A DNA stretch of 64,000 bases, taken from positions 254,965 through 318,964 of the forward strand of contig NZ_JACSCH020000007.1 of the NCBI RefSeq assembly GCF_014451325.2, in the 5' to 3' direction. Source of the DNA: Streptomyces sp. CB02980. GTDB taxonomy: Bacteria > Actinomycetota > Actinomycetes > Streptomycetales > Streptomycetaceae. The position numbers and the translations under genes are program-made. The first letter of the stretch is position 1. Each line of letters opens with the position of its first letter. The notes below the pieces were generated by a model. It made no database searches. It was not told the DNA's origin and saw nothing but the letters and a program-made list of their open reading frames with translations. Positions 39,941 through 48,152 of the stretch are shown piece after piece.

Positions 39941-41079
39941 TGGCCGACGAGCGGTACCAGTGGCTCGACCAGGAGGCCGCGGAGCGGCTGCTCCGCGGCG
40001 AGCCGGTCGATGCCGTCGACGACCACGCGCGTTCCCGGGCCGAGCGCCTGGCCGGAGCCCTCGACACGGCCCGCACCCCGACCCTCCCCCCGGCCGCACG
40101 CACCGAGCTTCCGGGCGAGGCCGCCGCGCTCGCCGCCTTCCGCGCGGCGCACGCCGAGCGCGCCGCCGCCCTCGTCACGGCGGCCGCCGCGAGCCGCACC
40201 GAACAGGCCGAACTCGGCCGGGTGCGGCTCGCCCCCGTGCCCGCCGGCCGCCCCCGCTGGGGACGCTCCCTCCGGTACGGACTCGCCGCCGCGGTCGCCG
40301 CCGTCACCGTCGGAGGGGTCGCCGTCGCCGCGGGAACGGGTGTGCTGCCCATGGTGGGTGGCCCCGCGCCCGCCAGCTCCGTCACGGCGGGCGAGAACGC
40401 CGACCCGCTCGTCTCGGAGGATCCCGGCATACGCAAGGACCCCGAGGCACCCCCGACGGAACCGGGCGGCGGCGGTGACCGCACGCCCGGCGTGTCCCCC
40501 TCGGCCGGCACGGGCACCACCCCGCCGTCCACCGGAGCCCCCGACGGGCACGGCACGGGCACCCAGCGTCCCGGCACCCCGAAGCCGGGCAGGAGCACAC
40601 CGGGCACCGGCACGGGAACGGACCCGGACGGACCGGGCAGGGAGACCGGCGGCACGGACGGCGGCCCAGGCGGTGACCCGAGCACCACCACGGCCCGGGA
40701 GAAGGTCCTCAAGGCCTGCCGGGCGTTCCGCTCGGGGAAGCTCGACGCCACCGGCCGCAAGGGGCTCACCAGCATCCTGCGCGACGGCGAGACCCTGCGC
40801 CGATACTGCGACCGGATCCTCGGCGGCGGCACGGCCGCGCCCGAGGGCGGCGGCAGCGGCAAGGACGGCTCGAAGGACGAGTCCGACGACGACCCCAAGG
40901 GTGACGGGAACGACCGCGGGGACGATGGCGGTCGCGCCGGAGACCGCGACGGCCGGAACGGTGACAGCGGCCGGGACCTCCGCGACACGGCCCGGTCCGC
41001 GGCCCCCGACGCCGCCGGTCTCACCGCCGTGCTGCCCCTCGGCATCGGCGTCGGCGCACGCGTTCCGCTCCCGGTGTAA
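39940..41079 (+). CDS. Single-pass membrane protein coupled to the sigma factor
   Basis: The 379-residue protein has a cytoplasmic N-terminus of about 105 residues (YQWLDQEAAERLLRGEPVDAV opening), one membrane helix (about 110-130, YGLAAAVAAVTVGGVAVAAG), then a long Gly/Thr/Pro/Asp-rich outside linker containing a small Cys-bearing helical domain (about 248-292, KVLKACRAFRSGKLDATGRKG). No zinc anti-sigma motif is visible. By coupling and topology it is a candidate membrane anti-sigma factor. Confidence 0.75.
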   Translation: MADERYQWLDQEAAERLLRGEPVDAVDDHARSRAERLAGALDTARTPTLPPAARTELPGEAAALAAFRAAHAERAAALVTAAAASRTEQAELGRVRLAPVPAGRPRWGRSLRYGLAAAVAAVTVGGVAVAAGTGVLPMVGGPAPASSVTAGENADPLVSEDPGIRKDPEAPPTEPGGGGDRTPGVSPSAGTGTTPPSTGAPDGHGTGTQRPGTPKPGRSTPGTGTGTDPDGPGRETGGTDGGPGGDPSTTTAREKVLKACRAFRSGKLDATGRKGLTSILRDGETLRRYCDRILGGGTAAPEGGGSGKDGSKDESDDDPKGDGNDRGDDGGRAGDRDGRNGDSGRDLRDTARSAAPDAAGLTAVLPLGIGVGARVPLPV

Positions 41080-41177
41080 CACTTCTGGACCCGTCGGCGC
41101 AGTACTGAGTGTGCCGACTGGTCATCGGCCGCGCAGTGAGCCGGGGTTCCCCCCGTACCTACGGCTCCGCGCACATG

Positions 41178-41214
41178 GCGCGGGTGGGACACGTTCCCCC
41201 GGTCCCACCCGCGC
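41178..41214. terminator. Bidirectional hairpin between converging genes
   Basis: GCGCGGGTGGGAC (41178-41190) pairs perfectly with GTCCCACCCGCGC (41202-41214) over an 11-nt loop. It lies about 100 nt past one stop and 44 nt past the other. Confidence 0.75.
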
Positions 41215-41258
41215 CCTCTCCCTTCCCCTCCCGGGTCACCGGTGGACGGGGTCCCCGG

Positions 41259-42152
41259 TCACCAGTGGACGACGACCTTGTCGCCGACCTTCACCTGGTC
41301 GAAGAGGGTCGTGAGCTTGGCCCGGTCGCGGACGTTGACGCAGCCGTGCGAGGCCCCGTTGTAGCCGCGCGCCGCGAAGTCCGCCGAGTAGTGCACCGCC
41401 TGGCCGCGGCTGAAGTACATCGAGAGCGGCATCGGCGTGTGGTAGAGCCGCGACCAGTCCTGCCGGACCTTCCGCTCCACGGTGAAGATGCCCTCGCGGG
41501 TCGGGGTGTTCTCCGAGCCGAAGCGGACGTCCATCGACGAGACGACCTTGCCGTCGATCATCCAGGCGAGGGTCCGGCTCTCCTTGCTGATGCACAGCAC
41601 CCGGCCGGTCAGGCAGCGCGCGTCGGGGGTGTCCAGCTGGTTGGTCGTCGACGGCTTCAGCTCGTCGGCGGTCGGCTTCCGGCTCGCGCCGAGCAGCCGC
41701 TGCCAGGTCGCCTCGTCGACCGAACCCGTCCTGGGCAGATCCTGCTTCTTCTGGAAGGTCTTGACCGAGCCGGCCGTCATCGTCCCGTAGAAACCGGTGG
41801 GTGCCCGGTCGAAGTACCCGAGCTGCCGCAGCCGCGCCTGGAGCTCACGGACCTGCTCGGTCTCGTCCCCGTCGTCCATCAGGGCCTTGGGCTGCGCGGT
41901 CCCGGAAGGAGTTCCGGAAGGCGTCCCGGAAGGCGCGTCGGTGGGCGTCGCCGCGGTGTCCGAGGGGGACGGGGGCTTGCCGTCGTCGGTGGGGGTGTCG
42001 GTCGGCGCGGGGGCCGAGGTCGCCGGCGCGTTCGTCGGGCTCCCGGAGCCGCCTCCGGAGCCGGCCGCCTGGGCCGTACAACCGGCGGCGAGGGCCACCG
42101 AGGCCGCTGCCAGAACCACTCTGCGTATGACGGAAGAAGACCGCTTCATCAT
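41259..42152 (-). CDS. L,D-transpeptidase lipoprotein with peptidoglycan-binding domain
   Basis: The 297-residue precursor has a lipobox ending at Cys25 (ALAAGC). A Thr/Pro/Ser linker follows, then a peptidoglycan-binding-1 domain (about 95-155: VRELQARLRQLGYFDRAPTG...FQKKQDLPRTGSVDEATW). The YkuD catalytic domain has the active-site HYSADF...ASHGCVNVRD (Cys nucleophile near 270). It makes 3-3 crosslinks or attaches proteins to peptidoglycan. Confidence 0.92.
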   Translation of the reverse strand: MMKRSSSVIRRVVLAAASVALAAGCTAQAAGSGGGSGSPTNAPATSAPAPTDTPTDDGKPPSPSDTAATPTDAPSGTPSGTPSGTAQPKALMDDGDETEQVRELQARLRQLGYFDRAPTGFYGTMTAGSVKTFQKKQDLPRTGSVDEATWQRLLGASRKPTADELKPSTTNQLDTPDARCLTGRVLCISKESRTLAWMIDGKVVSSMDVRFGSENTPTREGIFTVERKVRQDWSRLYHTPMPLSMYFSRGQAVHYSADFAARGYNGASHGCVNVRDRAKLTTLFDQVKVGDKVVVHW

Positions 42153-42272
42153 TGCCCCCCGGGACGATTCGTATGTACCCAGAGATGCTTCCCGCGCGTG
42201 TGTGGTTGCGCGCGCAGGTCACGATCCGCGCATGCTGTGAGCAGGGCCCAATCTCATCGGGAGGCACAGCCA

Positions 42273-43853
42273 ATGGCGCGCGAGTCGGAGTCGGGACTGC
42301 CCATCGAGCCGGTCTACGGACCGGAGGCGCTGGAGGGCTGGGATCCGGCGGAGAAGCTGGGCGAGCCGGGCGCGTACCCCTTCACCCGCGGGGTGTACCC
42401 GTCGATGTACACCGGCCGGCCGTGGACGATGCGCCAGTACGCGGGCTTCGGCACCGCGGTGGAGTCCAACGCCCGGTACAAGCAGCTGATCGCCAACGGC
42501 ACCATGGGCCTCTCCGTCGCCTTCGACCTGCCGACGCAGATGGGCCACGACTCGGACGCGCCGATCGCCTCGGGCGAGGTGGGCAAGGTCGGGGTGGCGA
42601 TCGACTCGGTCGAGGACATGCGGATCCTGTTCGACGGCATCCCGCTGGACAAGGTCTCCACGTCGATGACGATCAACGCCCCCGCAGCCCTCCTGCTGCT
42701 GATGTACCAGCTGGTCGGCGAGGAACAGGGGGTCCCGGCGGACCGGCTGACCGGCACGATCCAGAACGACGTGCTGAAGGAGTACATCGCCCGCGGCACG
42801 TACATCTTCCCGCCCAAGCCCTCCCTCCGGCTGATCGCGGACATCTTCAAGTACTGCCGGGCCGAGATCCCGAAGTGGAACACGATCTCGATCTCCGGCT
42901 ATCACATGGCGGAGGCGGGTGCCTCGCCCGCGCAGGAGATCGCGTTCACGCTGGCCGACGGCGTCGAGTACGTGCGGACCGCCGTCGCCGCGGGGATGGA
43001 CGTCGACGACTTCGCCCCCCGGCTCTCCTTCTTCTTCGTGGCCCGTACGACGATCCTGGAGGAGGTCGCGAAGTTCCGGGCGGCCCGCAGGATCTGGGCC
43101 CGGGTCATGAAGGAGGAGTTCGGCGCGGAGAACCCCAAGTCGCTGATGCTCCGCTTCCACACCCAGACCGCGGGGGTGCAGCTGACCGCCCAGCAGCCCG
43201 AGGTCAACCTCGTCCGCGTCGCCGTCCAGGGCCTCGCCGCCGTGCTCGGCGGGACGCAGTCGCTGCACACCAACTCCTTCGACGAGGCGATCGCCCTGCC
43301 GACGGACAAGTCCGCCCGCCTGGCCCTGCGCACCCAGCAGGTCCTGGCGTACGAGACGGACGTGACCGCGACCGTCGACCCGTTCGCCGGCTCGTACGTC
43401 GTGGAGAGCATGACCGACGACGTCGAGGCGGCCGCCCTGGAGCTGATGGGTCGGGTCGAGGAGATGGGCGGCGCGGTCAGCGCCATCGAGCGCGGCTTCC
43501 AGAAGGGCGAGATCGAGCGCTCGGCCTACCGGATCGCGCAGGAGACCGACAGCGGCGAACGGGTCGTCGTCGGGGTCAACCGCTACACGGTCGACGTCGA
43601 GGAGCCGTACGAGCCGCTGCGCGTCGACCCGGCGATCGAGGCCCAGCAGGCCGAGCGCCTCGCCGCCCTGCGGGCCGGGCGCGACCGGGCGGCGGTGGAC
43701 GCGGCCCTCGCGGAACTGAGGAAGGCGGCCGGGGGCACGGACAACGTCCTCCCTCCGATGAAGGACGCCCTCAGGGCCCGCGCCACCGTCGGCGAGGTCT
43801 GCGACGCGCTCCGGGAGGTCTGGGGCACGTACGTCCCGACCGACGCGTTCTGA
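42273..43853 (+). CDS. Acyl-CoA mutase large subunit (methylmalonyl-CoA mutase type, no B12 domain)
   Basis: The 526-residue catalytic subunit has RPWTMRQYAGFGTAVESNARY, LSVAFDLPTQMGHDSD, TGTIQNDVLKEYIARGTYIFPP, ISISGYHMAEAGA and TVDPFAGSYVVE. Tyr56 and Arg186 (SLRLIADIF) correspond to the carboxylate-binding Tyr/Arg pair of methylmalonyl-CoA mutase; isobutyryl-CoA mutase has Phe/Gln there (family knowledge). The cobalamin-binding domain is absent, so it needs a separate small subunit encoded elsewhere. ATG 42273 follows GGGAGG. Confidence 0.9.
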   Translation: MARESESGLPIEPVYGPEALEGWDPAEKLGEPGAYPFTRGVYPSMYTGRPWTMRQYAGFGTAVESNARYKQLIANGTMGLSVAFDLPTQMGHDSDAPIASGEVGKVGVAIDSVEDMRILFDGIPLDKVSTSMTINAPAALLLLMYQLVGEEQGVPADRLTGTIQNDVLKEYIARGTYIFPPKPSLRLIADIFKYCRAEIPKWNTISISGYHMAEAGASPAQEIAFTLADGVEYVRTAVAAGMDVDDFAPRLSFFFVARTTILEEVAKFRAARRIWARVMKEEFGAENPKSLMLRFHTQTAGVQLTAQQPEVNLVRVAVQGLAAVLGGTQSLHTNSFDEAIALPTDKSARLALRTQQVLAYETDVTATVDPFAGSYVVESMTDDVEAAALELMGRVEEMGGAVSAIERGFQKGEIERSAYRIAQETDSGERVVVGVNRYTVDVEEPYEPLRVDPAIEAQQAERLAALRAGRDRAAVDAALAELRKAAGGTDNVLPPMKDALRARATVGEVCDALREVWGTYVPTDAF

Positions 43854-43878
43854 TCTTCCGCGATACGAAACACACAGG

Positions 43879-43908
43879 CGGAGTGTCGTACTGACATGCG
43901 ACACTCCG
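43879..43908. promoter_or_regulatory. 10-bp inverted repeat before the LysE gene
   Basis: CGGAGTGTCG and CGACACTCCG are perfect inverted repeats separated by 10 nt, 26 bp after the mutase stop and 5 bp before the next ATG. It could terminate the mutase transcript or, as RNA, sequester the LysE start. Confidence 0.6.
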
Positions 43909-43912
43909 CTTC

Positions 43913-44578
43913 ATGCTGGGTGTCACCGATCTTCCGACCTATCTCGTGGGCCTCGTCCTCATCATTCTCCTGCCGGGGCCGAACTCGCTGTACGTGCTGT
44001 CCGTCGCCGCGCGCAAGGGCACCAGGACCGGATACAAGGCCGCCGCCGGAGTCTTCACCGGCGACGCCGTCCTGATGACGCTGGCCGCGCTCGGCGCGGC
44101 CTCCCTCCTCCAGACCACCCCCCTGCTCTTCATGATCGTGAAGTACGCGGGTGCGGGCTATCTGGCCTGGATGGCGTACGGGATGCTGCGCTCGGCCCGG
44201 GAGATGTGGCGCTCGCGCGGCGAGGTGGCGGAGACGGCGGCCGACGGTTCCGCGGAGACGCAGGCCGGGCCGGGGGAGAACCCGTACCGCAGGGCGCTCG
44301 TCATCAGCCTCTTCAACCCGAAGGCGATCCTCTTCCTCATCTCCTTCTTCGTGCAGTTCGTGGACCCGGCGTACGCCTACCCGGCCCTCTCCTTCCTGGT
44401 GCTCGGCACCCTCCTGGAGATCGGCAGCTTCCTCTACCTGACGATGCTGATATTCGGCGGCACCCGGCTCGCCGCCGCCTTCCGCCGCCGCCGTCGGCTC
44501 TCCGCGGGAGCCACCTCCGCCGCCGGAGCCCTCTTCCTCGGCTTCGCCGCGAAGCTCTCCCTCAGCAGCGCCGCTTGA
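43913..44578 (+). CDS. LysE/RhtB-family amino-acid exporter
   Basis: The 221-residue membrane protein has six helices and the family's opening TYLVGLVLIILLPGPNSLYVLSVAARKGTRTGYKAAAG, then YAGAGYLAWMAYGMLRSA and NPKAILFLISFFVQF. It exports amino acids or derivatives; the specific substrate is unknown. ATG 43913 sits right behind an inverted repeat. The MerR gene follows 37 nt after its stop. Confidence 0.9.
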   Translation: MLGVTDLPTYLVGLVLIILLPGPNSLYVLSVAARKGTRTGYKAAAGVFTGDAVLMTLAALGAASLLQTTPLLFMIVKYAGAGYLAWMAYGMLRSAREMWRSRGEVAETAADGSAETQAGPGENPYRRALVISLFNPKAILFLISFFVQFVDPAYAYPALSFLVLGTLLEIGSFLYLTMLIFGGTRLAAAFRRRRRLSAGATSAAGALFLGFAAKLSLSSAA

Positions 44579-44605
44579 CCCTCACACCGTGTGAGGCCGT
44601 TCCGT
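44575..44605 (+). promoter_or_regulatory. MerR-type promoter with palindrome in a 19-bp spacer
   Basis: TTGACC (44575-44580) and a weak -10 TTCCGT (44600-44605) are 19 bp apart. The spacer is filled by the perfect palindrome CCTCACACCGTGTGAGG (44580-44596). An over-long spacer filled by a palindrome is the signature of MerR-activated promoters, and CCTCAC...GTGAGG is like the TipA site from memory. It overlaps the end of the LysE gene. Confidence 0.7.
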
Positions 44606-44615
44606 AGGGGTCGTC

Positions 44616-45437
44616 ATGTTCACCATCGGAGACTTCGCCCGGCACGGGCGGGTGTCGGTCCGGATGTTGCGCCACTACGACGCCATCGGACTGCTGCGCC
44701 CGGCCCGGGTCGACCCGCACACGGGCTACCGCTTCTACACGGCGGACCAGCTCGCCCTGCTCAACCGTGTCATCGCGCTCAAGGACCTCGGCTTCACCCT
44801 CGAACAGGTGGGGGCGATCCTCGACGAGAAGTTCGACGCGGACGAGCTGCGGGGCATGCTGCGTCTGCGCCAGGCCGAGCTGGAAGCGGCCATGGCGGCG
44901 GCGCGGGCACGGCTCGCCCAGGTCGGCGCGCGGCTCCGGGCCATCGAAAGCGAGGGACGCATGTCCACCCAGGACGTCGTCGTCAAGAAGATCCCCGCCG
45001 TCCGGATCGCCGAACTGAGCGCGGTCGCCGCGAGCTTCGGCCCGCAGCACATCGGCCCGGTCATCGGGCCTCTGTACGACGAGCTGTGCGGCCGTCTTGA
45101 GGCCGCCGGGCTCACCGGATTCGGTCCGGGGATCGCGTACTACGAGGACGCGGGCAAGGGCGACGGATCGGTCCTCGTGCACGCCGGCATGACCGTCCCG
45201 GACGGGACGGCCGTGGAGGGCGTCGAGGTGCACGTGCTGCGCGGCATCGAGGAGGCGGCGACCGTCGTCCACCGGGGCTCGATGGACACCATCCTGCCGA
45301 CCGCGCAGACCCTGGCCCGCTGGATCGAGGCCAACGGGTACGAGACGCGGCACTACGCGCGCGAGCTGTACCTGGAGTGCCCCGAGGACCGCTCCCAGTG
45401 GGTGACGGAGATCCAGGAGGAGATCGTCCGCGCCTGA
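44616..45437 (+). CDS. MerR-family regulator with GyrI-like ligand domain
   Basis: The 273-residue protein has a winged helix at 1-70 (FTIGDFARHGRVSVRMLRHYDAIGLLRPARVDPHTGYRFY), a dimer coiled coil to about 110, then a GyrI/AraC-effector-like domain (about 120-270: VVVKKIPAVRIAELSAV...YLECPEDRSQWVTEIQEEI). This build matches multidrug-sensing activators like BmrR. It probably activates its own promoter and perhaps the LysE gene. Confidence 0.9.
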   Translation: MFTIGDFARHGRVSVRMLRHYDAIGLLRPARVDPHTGYRFYTADQLALLNRVIALKDLGFTLEQVGAILDEKFDADELRGMLRLRQAELEAAMAAARARLAQVGARLRAIESEGRMSTQDVVVKKIPAVRIAELSAVAASFGPQHIGPVIGPLYDELCGRLEAAGLTGFGPGIAYYEDAGKGDGSVLVHAGMTVPDGTAVEGVEVHVLRGIEEAATVVHRGSMDTILPTAQTLARWIEANGYETRHYARELYLECPEDRSQWVTEIQEEIVRA

Positions 45438-45490
45438 CGCAGGACGCCTCTTCCCGTTCGTGCCCGCGGGCCCGGGTCCCCCGCACGGGG

Positions 45491-45539
45491 CCCGGGCCCG
45501 CCGTTCGTGGCGCGCCCCGGGCCCGCCGTTCGTGGCGCG
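45491..45539. repeat. 24-bp direct repeat between converging genes
   Basis: The same 24 bp, beginning CCCGGGCCCGCCGTTCGTGG, occurs at 45491-45514 and 45516-45539 with one base between. It lies in the 136 bp separating the MerR gene from the converging glycosyltransferase gene. Confidence 0.85.
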
Positions 45540-45573
45540 GCGGCATCCGCCGCGCCGGGCGCCGCCGGGGCCG

Positions 45574-46908
45574 CTATCTCTTCAGCGCCTTGCGCAGCCG
45601 CAGCGCGCGCCGCGCCAGGCGGCGGACCCTCGGGTGCCGGGGGAGCGGGATGCCGCCGGGCAGGTTCAGGACGGTGAGGCGGCGGCGGGTGAAGTGGTGC
45701 CGGGTGCGCTCGGCGAACGGCCCGGACAGATGCCGTACCGCCGCTTCCCGCAGCTCCGGCCGGATCTTCGGCTGCATCGCGAAGCCGACCGCCGCGACCA
45801 GGTCGTTCAGCCGGGCCGCCGCGATCCCGCCGCCGTCCCCCGCGCCGTCCTCCGCACCGGCCTCCAGCGGCGGCACGACCGCGTCCACGACGGTGAGCGG
45901 GATGCGGTTGCTGTTCTGGAACGGGGTGAGCCGCTCAAGCAGACCGCGCGTCCCGACCCGGGCGACCGGCAGTCCGTAGAAGGTCTGCGCGGTGAGCAGC
46001 GCCGTGGAGAAGCAGCCGACGACGAGGGCGGGCCGCAGCTCGCGGTAGAGCACCTCGGCGAGCACCGGCCGGTCCTCGACGGTCAGCTCGGCGCCGAGCG
46101 CCGCCGCCTCCTGCGCCAGCGCCTTCGACCAGGTGTCGGGGGCCGTCGGGTGCGGCTTGAAGACGAGCCGCCGGTGGCCCCGGGCCACCGCGCCCCGGAC
46201 CATCTGCAGGTGCAGCCCCTCCTCCTCGGCGACGGACAGCAGGTTGAGCGCCGCCAGGTACTGGCCGAGGAGCAGCACGGGCCCGTCCTCGGAGGCGGCG
46301 GTGGCGGCGGGCCCGGCCAGCTCGTCGACGCACTTGGTGAACGCCTCCGTCGGTACGGCTTCCGGCACCGCCCCGAACTCGGCGAGCAGCAGCGGCGCGA
46401 GGCCGGGCACGAGGTCCAGGTGGAGCAGTCGGCCGACGCGCCCGCCGATCAGCGGGTCGATCTTGTTGCGGGTCGGCCCGTAGCTCATCAGGCCGTCCGC
46501 GTAGACGGTGATGGGCGCGTCGGGCAGCAGTTGGGCGATGGCGAGCGCGGGCGTCACCTGGATCGATTCCAGGGCGAGTTCGACGTGGTCGTCGCCGAGG
46601 TCCCAGATCCTGCGGAGATGGCGCTGGAGGAGCGGCAGGTCGCTCGCCCGGGGGGTCCAGCCGCCCGGGTGGAGCGGGGAGATCGTCTCGTTCCACGACA
46701 GGACGGAGTCGAAGCGGCCGCGGAGCCGCTCGAAGCCCTCGGCCCGGTCCAGCGGAGGCGTCGTCTCCGGCACGGCCGCGTTGTTGGTGACGAGGAGGAT
46801 CCGGCGGTCGGCGGGGCCGAAGCCGCCGCTGTCCAGTGCGGCGGCGATCGTCACCGCGCCGTAGAGGGTGGAGGCGCAGAAGATCTGGGTGGTCCGGCGG
46901 GTGCTCAC
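45574..46908 (-). CDS. Polysialyltransferase-family protein
   Basis: The 444-residue cytoplasmic protein shows features of the alpha-2,8-polysialyltransferase family: an N-terminal TQIFCASTLYGAVTIAAAL, VYADGLMSYGPTR, the donor-binding HRRLVFKPHPTAPDTW and a later GCFSTALLTA (Ser/Thr near the KPHP site). Such enzymes add CMP-activated nonulosonic acids to a growing polymer. The C-terminus is very basic. GTG 46908 overlaps the upstream glycosyltransferase stop by 4 nt. Confidence 0.83.
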   Translation of the reverse strand: MSTRRTTQIFCASTLYGAVTIAAALDSGGFGPADRRILLVTNNAAVPETTPPLDRAEGFERLRGRFDSVLSWNETISPLHPGGWTPRASDLPLLQRHLRRIWDLGDDHVELALESIQVTPALAIAQLLPDAPITVYADGLMSYGPTRNKIDPLIGGRVGRLLHLDLVPGLAPLLLAEFGAVPEAVPTEAFTKCVDELAGPAATAASEDGPVLLLGQYLAALNLLSVAEEEGLHLQMVRGAVARGHRRLVFKPHPTAPDTWSKALAQEAAALGAELTVEDRPVLAEVLYRELRPALVVGCFSTALLTAQTFYGLPVARVGTRGLLERLTPFQNSNRIPLTVVDAVVPPLEAGAEDGAGDGGGIAAARLNDLVAAVGFAMQPKIRPELREAAVRHLSGPFAERTRHHFTRRRLTVLNLPGGIPLPRHPRVRRLARRALRLRKALKR

Positions 46909-47933
46909 GCGGCCACCTCCGTGGAGGCCGAGCCGGCGCCGGCGTCCGGGCCCGCGCCCGGCGTCGGCGGCGGTGCCGGACGGCGCCGCCGCAGTTTCCG
47001 CAGCATCGTCGCGCGGTCCCCGCCCATCGCGGTGAGGGCCTCGTCGAGGACGTCCTGCGGCATGCGCCGCAGCGCGCCCGCGCTCATCGCCTTCAACTGA
47101 CGGGCGACGTCCGGCTCGAAACGTTCTATCGAGCCGATGTGATGGGAAATCACCGCGCAATAGGTGCGCACGGCCTTCGGAAGAAGAAGGTCGGCGTCCG
47201 CGTCCTTTGCGGTCTCCTCGATCACCTGATCGAAAGCGCGGATGAAATCCAATTGTCGTATGTCGCCGATCTGAGTGAGCGAGGTCGCCACTCCGCGCCG
47301 GTAGAAGACCCCGAGTTCGCCGATTGCGGCGAATGATTTCGCCTCGCGGTGCAGTCGCCAGATCCAGGGCCGGTCCTCGGCGGTCCGCAGTCCGTGCGTG
47401 AAGTGCAGCAGGCCGCGGTCGAGGAGCCGCCGGTGGTAGATCCCCGCCCAGGCGTACGGGTAGTCGACCGAGGTCGTCCGGTGCGCCGGCAGGATCGCGT
47501 CCCGCGGGTTCAGCACCTCGCGGCGCCGGGGGACCGGGGCGCGGCGGATGCCGCGGTTCCTGCCGGTGACGGAGACGTGGTCGGTGCGCAGGAAGTCGCA
47601 GCCGAGGTCCTCGGCGGCGGCGACCAGGCGGGGGTAGTAGCCGGGGGCGAGCCAGTCGTCCCCGTCGAGGAAGGTGAGGTACTCGCCGCGAGCGGCGTCG
47701 AGACCGGTGTTCCGGGCGGTGGCGAGGCCCCCGTTGTGCTCGTGCCTGATCAGGACGGCACCCGGGATCTCGCGCGCGGCCCGCTCGAGGATCTCCGGGG
47801 TCCCGTCCGACGAGCAGTCGTCGACGAGCAGGAACTCGAAGTCCTCCCGGGCATTGGCCCGCAGGCTGGTGAGGGTGTCGGGGGCATATGTCTGCACGTT
47901 GAAGAACGGCACGACGACGGAGAGCTTGACCAC
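46905..47933 (-). CDS. Family 2 glycosyltransferase
   Basis: The 342-residue protein has a GT-A fold N-terminus: LSVVVPFFNVQTYAPDTLTSL, LLVDDCSSDGTPEI, GGLATARNTGLDAARGEYLTFLDGDDW (metal DxD). The second half is likely acceptor-binding. GTG 47933 lies 8 nt from a possible -10 (TAGCGT), so the message may be leaderless. The region 47090-47290 has unusually low GC for this genome. It is first in a two-gene operon with the polysialyltransferase-like gene and presumably makes part of the polymer or its linkage. Confidence 0.87.
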   Translation of the reverse strand: MVKLSVVVPFFNVQTYAPDTLTSLRANAREDFEFLLVDDCSSDGTPEILERAAREIPGAVLIRHEHNGGLATARNTGLDAARGEYLTFLDGDDWLAPGYYPRLVAAAEDLGCDFLRTDHVSVTGRNRGIRRAPVPRRREVLNPRDAILPAHRTTSVDYPYAWAGIYHRRLLDRGLLHFTHGLRTAEDRPWIWRLHREAKSFAAIGELGVFYRRGVATSLTQIGDIRQLDFIRAFDQVIEETAKDADADLLLPKAVRTYCAVISHHIGSIERFEPDVARQLKAMSAGALRRMPQDVLDEALTAMGGDRATMLRKLRRRRPAPPPTPGAGPDAGAGSASTEVAA

Positions 47934-48152
47934 GCGGTTGACGCTAGGTGCCGTCCCGGCATTCCCACCGACCGTTGGGCATCTCTTCGGTGAACACGAA
48001 GCGGCGGGCCGATTAACCACCTTTCCCGGCAGGGAGAAACAGCCCCCATACGTCCGGTTCACGACCCACTTCAACAGGAGGAGAGGCTCTGTTCACCGTT
48101 TGTTGTGTCCCAGTTGGGCCGAAAAGCGGAATGCCCTTCTAGCGTCCTCGGC
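47934..48152. promoter_or_regulatory. Divergent promoter of the nonulosonate polymer cluster
   Basis: Both flanking genes have CTAGCGTC followed by GTG: TAGCGT ends 7 nt before the GTG on each side (minus: 47946-47941; plus: 48140-48145). GGAATGCC stands before both -10s, though at different distances. GTTCAC/GTGAAC hexamers recur three times (about 47992, 48058 and 48092). The symmetry suggests co-regulation of both arms. Confidence 0.55.
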
